Shown here piece after piece: positions 24,586 to 28,559 of a stretch of 28,559 nucleotides of DNA. Position 1 is the stretch's first letter, and each line of letters begins with the position of its first letter. Made by a program: the position numbers and the translations under genes. Source of the stretch: an uncultured Campylobacter sp. GTDB taxonomy: Bacteria > Campylobacterota > Campylobacteria > Campylobacterales > Campylobacteraceae. Below the pieces are notes generated by a model. That model saw only the letters and a program-made list of their open reading frames with translations, ran no database searches and was not told where the DNA came from. The stretch lies in contig NZ_CAJPRT010000020.1 in the NCBI RefSeq assembly GCF_905373215.1, positions 1 through 28,559 on the forward strand. Direction: 5' to 3'.

Positions 24586-25740
24586 ATGAAAATCGATGAA
24601 ATTTCTACCCCCGCTTACGTATGTGAGGAGCAAAAATTGGTAAAAAATTTAGAAATTTTACGGGGCGTGGGCGAGCGAAGCGGCGCGAAAATTTTATGCG
24701 CGCTAAAAGGCTTTGCGTTTAGCTTCGCGATGCCTTACGTTGACAGATACCTCTGGGGCGCCACTTGCAGCGGCCTACATGAGGCGAAATTTGCTGCAGA
24801 GTTTATTAAAAACGGCGAAATCCACACATACTCGCCCGCATTCAAAGAGGATGATTTGGATGAAATTTTAAAAATTTCAAACCATGTCGTGTTCAATAGC
24901 GCCGCGCAGTGGCAAAAATACCGCGCAAAGGCGCTCGCTGCGGGTGCGTCGTGTGGACTACGGCTAAATCCGCAGACCTCCTTCGCGCCCAAAGACGCTT
25001 ACAATCCGTGCGGCAGCTTTAGCAGGCTAGGGATGAGCCTTGAGGCGCTGCAGCGGGCGATCTTGCAAGACGGCGATTTTTTGCGCGGCATCTCGGGGCT
25101 ACATTTTCACGCGCTGTGCGAAGAGAGCGCTCAGAGCTTAGAGCGGGTGCTCGAGGTTTTCGAGGCGAAATTCGGTAAGTATTTTAGAGCCCTAAAGTGG
25201 CTAAATTTCGGCGGCGGGCATCATATCACGCGTGCAGGCTACGACGTAGAGCTACTGATAGAGCTGATCAAAAAATTTCGCGAAAAATACGAGGTCGAAA
25301 TTTATCTCGAGCCCGGCGAGGCGGTAGGCTGGGAGTGCGGATATTTAGTCGCTAGCGTGCTTGATATTGTAGAAAATGGCGCTAAAATCGCTATTTTAGA
25401 CGCTTCCGCTGAAGCTCATATGCCCGATACCGTGCTGATGCCGTATCGTCCTGCGGTGCGCGGCGAGAGCGAGAGCGGTAAATTTAGCTATCGTTTTGGC
25501 GGCAATACCTGCCTCGCAGGCGACGTCGTGGGGCTTGAGAGCGGACAGCCCGAGTATAAATTTGACGCGCCGCTAAACATCGGCGATCGGGTGATTTTCG
25601 AGGATCAGATCCACTACACGATCGTGAAAAACACGACCTTTAACGGCATCAAGCTGCCCGATCTCGTCTTAGCGGACGAGCGCGGAGAGGTTTTGGCAAT
25701 CAAAAAATTTGGCTACGATGAGTACGCGAGGCGAAACTAG
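24586..25740 (+). CDS. nspC: Carboxynorspermidine/carboxyspermidine decarboxylase
   Basis: A 384-aa PLP enzyme of the alanine-racemase-fold decarboxylases, catalysing the last step of the alternative (carboxyspermidine) route to spermidine or norspermidine. PLP Lys41 lies in CALKGFA. Other family motifs are NPCGSFSRLGM, GLHFHALCE, LNFGGGHHITR, LEPGEAVGW and GNTCLAGD with the active-site Cys. Length is normal. The partner carboxyspermidine dehydrogenase is not in the window. It is monocistronic by context: 95 bp separate it from fdhC, which has its own promoter. Confidence 0.93.
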   Translation: MKIDEISTPAYVCEEQKLVKNLEILRGVGERSGAKILCALKGFAFSFAMPYVDRYLWGATCSGLHEAKFAAEFIKNGEIHTYSPAFKEDDLDEILKISNHVVFNSAAQWQKYRAKALAAGASCGLRLNPQTSFAPKDAYNPCGSFSRLGMSLEALQRAILQDGDFLRGISGLHFHALCEESAQSLERVLEVFEAKFGKYFRALKWLNFGGGHHITRAGYDVELLIELIKKFREKYEVEIYLEPGEAVGWECGYLVASVLDIVENGAKIAILDASAEAHMPDTVLMPYRPAVRGESESGKFSYRFGGNTCLAGDVVGLESGQPEYKFDAPLNIGDRVIFEDQIHYTIVKNTTFNGIKLPDLVLADERGEVLAIKKFGYDEYARRN

Positions 25741-25800
25741 CTCCGCACTTAATGCAAAAATGTAATTTTACTTTGTAAGAAAATTTTTTGCAAAAAATGA

Positions 25801-25806
25801 TATAAT
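25801..25806 (+). promoter_or_regulatory. Predicted extended -10 promoter of fdhC
   Basis: TGATATAAT is a perfect TATAAT hexamer with the TGN extension. About 29 nt separate it from the ATG, with AAGGAA as ribosome site. Confidence 0.6.
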
Positions 25807-25835
25807 CGGTCCGAATTTTATATCTAAGGAAATCC

Positions 25836-26795
25836 ATGAAAAGATTGTTTCTCGCGCTTTTTGCCTGTATTTATGCGCAGGCCGAAGAGAAAAAATATGC
25901 CGATATCGTGCAGGGAAATAGCGATGTTTGGGGCAATGCAAGGCTTGAAAACATCGATAGCTACGGCAATGGCTTCGGTCCGATTTTTCTGCAATTTCAA
26001 GGACATCTGCAAAGCTCGGGCTTTTTTGCTTGGTTGGCGCTGGGCGCGGTTTTAGGCGTAATCATAGCTTTTATTGGGCACTACGCGATCATAGGGCCGA
26101 AGCACTTCGATCATCATGCGGGCAAGCCGATCTATGCGTTTAATAAATTTGAGCGACTATACCATCTTGTAGCGGCCGTCGCATGGGCGATCTTGGTTCC
26201 GACAGGCTTGATTATGATGTTTGGCGAAGAATTCGGCGGCGGCGCTTTCGTGAGATTTTGTAAAAACGCTCACGGACTGGCTACGATAGCGTTTGCAATC
26301 TCCGTCGTGCCGATGTTCTTGCTGTGGTTTTGGCGTATGCTACCGCGAGCTTACGATATCAAATGGATGATGATCGTGGGCGGCTATTTAAGCAAAAAGA
26401 AGCGCACGATCCCTGCGGGTAAATTTAACGCAGGCCAAAAGGCGTGGTTTTGGGTCGCGACTTTAGGCGGTATAGTGATGATAGCGACGGGTGCGTCAAT
26501 GTTTTTCCTAGACTACGATATCCCCGCAATGAGAAGTGCGCTAGGTATGAGTCAGATCGAAATTTTAAGAGCAAGCGCGATTATTCATAATCTTTTGGGT
26601 GCGGTCTGCGCGGTCTTTTTGCTCGTGCATATCTATATGGCGGTCTTTGCGATCAGCGGTGCCATTCACTCGATGATCGACGGACACAAGCCGGAGGAGG
26701 AAGTTTACGTACTTCACCACTACTGGTATCGCGAGCTGCTCGATAAAGGGCAGATCGCCAAATCGCAATTTGAAGCGAAGTACCCGCGCTTATAA
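25836..26795 (+). CDS. fdhC: Formate dehydrogenase cytochrome b subunit (gamma)
   Basis: A 319-aa membrane protein of the FdhI/FdhC di-haem cytochrome b family, which passes electrons from periplasmic formate oxidation to menaquinone. A signal peptide (1-16) is followed by a periplasmic stretch and an extra helix (~63-83), typical of the longer epsilonproteobacterial form. The four-helix core follows, with candidate haem His in FERLYHLVAA, KNAHGLATIAF, IIHNLLGA and LLVHIYMA. The C-terminus has HHYWYRELLDKG. The catalytic subunits (fdhA, fdhB) are not in this window, but selenium genes follow on the same strand. Confidence 0.92.
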   Translation: MKRLFLALFACIYAQAEEKKYADIVQGNSDVWGNARLENIDSYGNGFGPIFLQFQGHLQSSGFFAWLALGAVLGVIIAFIGHYAIIGPKHFDHHAGKPIYAFNKFERLYHLVAAVAWAILVPTGLIMMFGEEFGGGAFVRFCKNAHGLATIAFAISVVPMFLLWFWRMLPRAYDIKWMMIVGGYLSKKKRTIPAGKFNAGQKAWFWVATLGGIVMIATGASMFFLDYDIPAMRSALGMSQIEILRASAIIHNLLGAVCAVFLLVHIYMAVFAISGAIHSMIDGHKPEEEVYVLHHYWYRELLDKGQIAKSQFEAKYPRL

Positions 26796-26810
26796 CTTGG
26801 GTAAATTTTA

Positions 26811-26837
26811 TGCGGGCCTGCTTGCGTGGGGCTCGCA
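26811..26837 (+). terminator. Hairpin in the fdhC-yedF gap
   Basis: TGCGGGCC pairs with GGCTCGCA (8 bp with one G-U pair) around an 11-nt loop, 15 bp after the fdhC stop. No T-tract follows, so this may only partly reduce read-through into yedF, or protect the fdhC mRNA end. Confidence 0.35.
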
Positions 26838-26880
26838 TTAGCTTTGAGGTTCAAAGAATTTTTATTTTTAAGGATTACAT

Positions 26881-27477
26881 ATGCAACTAGATTGTCGCAA
26901 TTTAAATTGCCCGGAACCGCTTTTACGCACTAAAAAAGCCCTCGGCGAGCTAAAAATCGGAGAGAGTTTAGAAATTTTAGTAAACGACGTAGCGCCGTGC
27001 GAAAATATAAAGCGCTTTTTGGCTAAAAATGGCTTCGAGGCGCAAATTTCACAAGCGGGCGCCGATACGCTTATAAAAACTGTAAAAACGGACGAGCTGA
27101 AAGATGAAAATATCGACGATATTTATTGTGACGTCACGGTGCCAAAAAGAGGCAAGGTGATATTCCTAAATGAGGAGCAGTGCGGAAGCGGCCCGATCGG
27201 AAAGAGCTTGCTTGCTAAATTTTTAGGCGCGGCGCTGAACCTAGACGAAAAGCCCGTGAAAGTGATCTGCGTAAACAACGCCGTGCTTATAACCACTAAC
27301 CGCGGCCACGAGTGCTTTGAGGCGATTAAAAAATTAAACGAAGCGGGAGCTGAAATTTTAAGCTGCGGAAGCTGCCTAGAGGGCTATAAACTAGTCGATA
27401 AGCTCGCAATCGGCGAGATCTCAAACGCATACGAAATCATGGACGTCCTATCAAAATACGAAGTAATCAAGCTATGA
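26881..27477 (+). CDS. yedF: Selenium-metabolism protein YedF (TusA-like plus DsrE-like)
   Basis: A 198-aa protein. Residues 1-~72 are a TusA-like domain with the active-site motif LNCPEPLLRTKKAL (Cys10). The C-terminal ~110 residues are DsrE/DsrF-like (VIFLNEEQCGSGPIGKSLLAKF, LSCGSCLEGYKL). This is the form found beside selD in selenium-using bacteria, thought to deliver reactive sulfur or selenium; its exact role is unproven. Its stop codon overlaps the selD start (ATGA), which implies translational coupling. AAGGA precedes the ATG. Confidence 0.92.
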   Translation: MQLDCRNLNCPEPLLRTKKALGELKIGESLEILVNDVAPCENIKRFLAKNGFEAQISQAGADTLIKTVKTDELKDENIDDIYCDVTVPKRGKVIFLNEEQCGSGPIGKSLLAKFLGAALNLDEKPVKVICVNNAVLITTNRGHECFEAIKKLNEAGAEILSCGSCLEGYKLVDKLAIGEISNAYEIMDVLSKYEVIKL

Positions 27478-28496
27478 TCTACAGAGATTTTAACCTCACG
27501 AAATTTATTGCAGCCGCCGGTTGAGCCGCCAAGCTTGACCCGGCGGGTCTAACCGAAAATCTTGGAAATTTAATCGAGCCCAATGCGAGCCTGCTGTCGT
27601 CCACCCGCAGCAACGAAGATGCGAGCGTGTTTCGCATAAGCGATGATCTTGCGCTAGTGCAGACGCTCGATTTCATAACTCCTTTGGTGGACGATCCATT
27701 TATTTTCGGACAGATCGCGGCGGCAAATTCCCTAAGTGACGTATTTGCGATGGGCGGCGAAGTGATAAACGCCCTAAACATCGTGGGTTTTGACGATTGT
27801 CATTTCTCAAACGAAATTCTGCGAGAAATTCTGCGCGGCGGCAAAGACAAGATCAAAGAGTGCGGAGGGGTCTTGGTAGGCGGTCATACCATCTCTACTC
27901 CCGAAATTTATTACGGACTTAGCGTTACGGGGCGCGTAAATCCGCGTAAATTTTGGAGCAATAATACAGCACGCGAAGGCGACCTGCTGATCCTAACAAA
28001 ACCTCTCGGTACGGGCATCATCGCTACTGCTATCAAAGCAAAATTTCTTAAATTTGAAGAATTTCGTGACGCGATAGAGAGCATGATTTTGCTAAATTTT
28101 TATGCCGTGGGTGCGTTAGCGGGTCTAAAAATACATGCCGCGACCGACGTGACGGGCTTTGGACTACTTGGACACGCGCTTGAGATGATAAACGAGAACG
28201 TGAGTTTTAAAATTTATCCTAGCAAAATCCCGCTTCTAAAAAGCGCCCTCAGATGCCTTGATGAGGGGCTGATCCCCGCCGGAAGCTATAAGAATTTAAA
28301 ATTTATCGCACCGGGCGTCGATTCCGAGCCGGACATAACGCTTTGCGACGCACAAACCAGCGGCGGACTTCTGCTTGCCGTAGCGGAAAAGGACGCGGCG
28401 CGAGCGCTTGTAAATTTAAAAAACGCAGGCTACGCTAGTAGCGCTATCGTCGGCGAAGTAGTAGGGCACTCCGAACATAAAATTTATTTAGTTTAA
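27474..28496 (+). CDS. selD: Selenide, water dikinase, itself a selenoprotein (in-frame UGA = Sec17)
   Basis: SelD makes selenophosphate from selenide and ATP for selenocysteine and selenouridine synthesis. Reading from the ATG at 27474, which overlaps the yedF stop, codon 17 is TGA (27522-27524) in AAAG-U-AAKLDP. This aligns with Cys17 of E. coli SelD, and Lys20 is also kept, so TGA is best read as selenocysteine. The frame then continues to 28496 for 340 residues, the family length. Later motifs are FITPLVDDPFIFGQIAAANSLSDVFAMGG, VLVGGHTI, ATDVTGFGLLGHALEM and AQTSGGLLLAV. A hairpin directly follows the TGA. Ordinary ORF calling would start wrongly at a GTG at 27627 and lose the active site. 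Confidence 0.95.
27522..27549 (+). promoter_or_regulatory. SECIS-like element for Sec insertion in selD
   Basis: Immediately after the TGA, CCGCC (27526-27530) pairs with GGCGG (27542-27546) around an 11-nt loop. GA of the stop codon can pair with TC at 27548-27549 beyond a G-G mismatch. Position and size fit a bacterial SECIS, the mRNA hairpin bound by SelB that starts at the UGA. A second CCGCC at 27514-27518, before the UGA, could compete for the same GGCGG. Confidence 0.7.
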
Positions 28497-28534
28497 AATC
28501 TTTTTTATTCAGCCCCCTTTAAGCATCGCTTCTG

Positions 28535-28540
28535 TATAAT
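28535..28540 (+). promoter_or_regulatory. Predicted -10 box for a gene beyond the right edge
   Basis: TATAAT in CTTCTGTATAATCAC, 39 bp after the selD stop, followed by 19 bp with no start codon before the window ends. It probably serves the next gene on the plus strand. Confidence 0.4.
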
Positions 28541-28559
28541 CACAATTCTGTTTCGCACC

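Noticed and set aside
1..28559. CRISPR array, insertion sequence, prophage or rRNA genes
   Set aside because: No regularly spaced direct repeats, transposase motifs, phage structural genes or rRNA sequence were seen.

Overview
The window looks like chromosomal DNA of a Campylobacter-type epsilonproteobacterium (Campylobacterota) with moderate G+C. The evidence is gene content: an S21 protein very close to the Campylobacter form, a trpGD fusion, nrdB next to pcm, a FdhC-type cytochrome b followed by yedF-selD, nspC, and both class III and class Ia ribonucleotide reductase. Intergenic DNA is saturated with AAATTT-type words beside GC-rich words. I do not assign a species.

Layout. Positions 1-739 hold the 5' part of a membrane-protein gene (minus strand, running off the left edge). 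It contains a perfect 32-bp inverted repeat. A related 290-aa membrane protein lies upstream of it. A minus-strand tryptophan block follows, read in the order trpE, trpGD, a D12-class DNA adenine methyltransferase, and trpF. TrpF (591 aa) and TrpE (571 aa) carry long low-complexity inserts. On the plus strand come yaaA, a nearly 1-kb AAATTT-rich gene-free stretch, a TauE/SafE transporter and a CrcB fluoride channel. A minus-strand group of poorly known envelope proteins follows (a membrane-anchored protein, a secreted clan GH-A-like TIM-barrel protein and a multi-TM protein), then rpsU and an LpoB-like lipoprotein.

The right half is mostly plus strand: nrdD, a separate 54-aa glycyl-radical peptide, nrdG, nrdB, pcm and an orphan McrB-like AAA+ ATPase with altered Walker B. 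The molybdopterin synthase pair moaD-moaE is on the minus strand, divergent from nspC. The window ends with fdhC, yedF and selD.

Two genes depend on reading past simple ORF calling. selD starts at 27474 and has an in-frame UGA (codon 17, the catalytic Cys position of E. coli SelD), followed at once by a SECIS-like hairpin. The class III reductase appears to be made as two polypeptides, because the glycyl-radical motif is absent from the 702-aa NrdD and present in the next small gene. Functionally the window joins tryptophan synthesis, aerobic and anaerobic dNTP synthesis, and molybdopterin and selenium supply for formate dehydrogenase. The best candidates for undescribed biology are the split NrdD, the degenerate McrB-like ATPase, and the intergenic-like inserts inside TrpF and TrpE.
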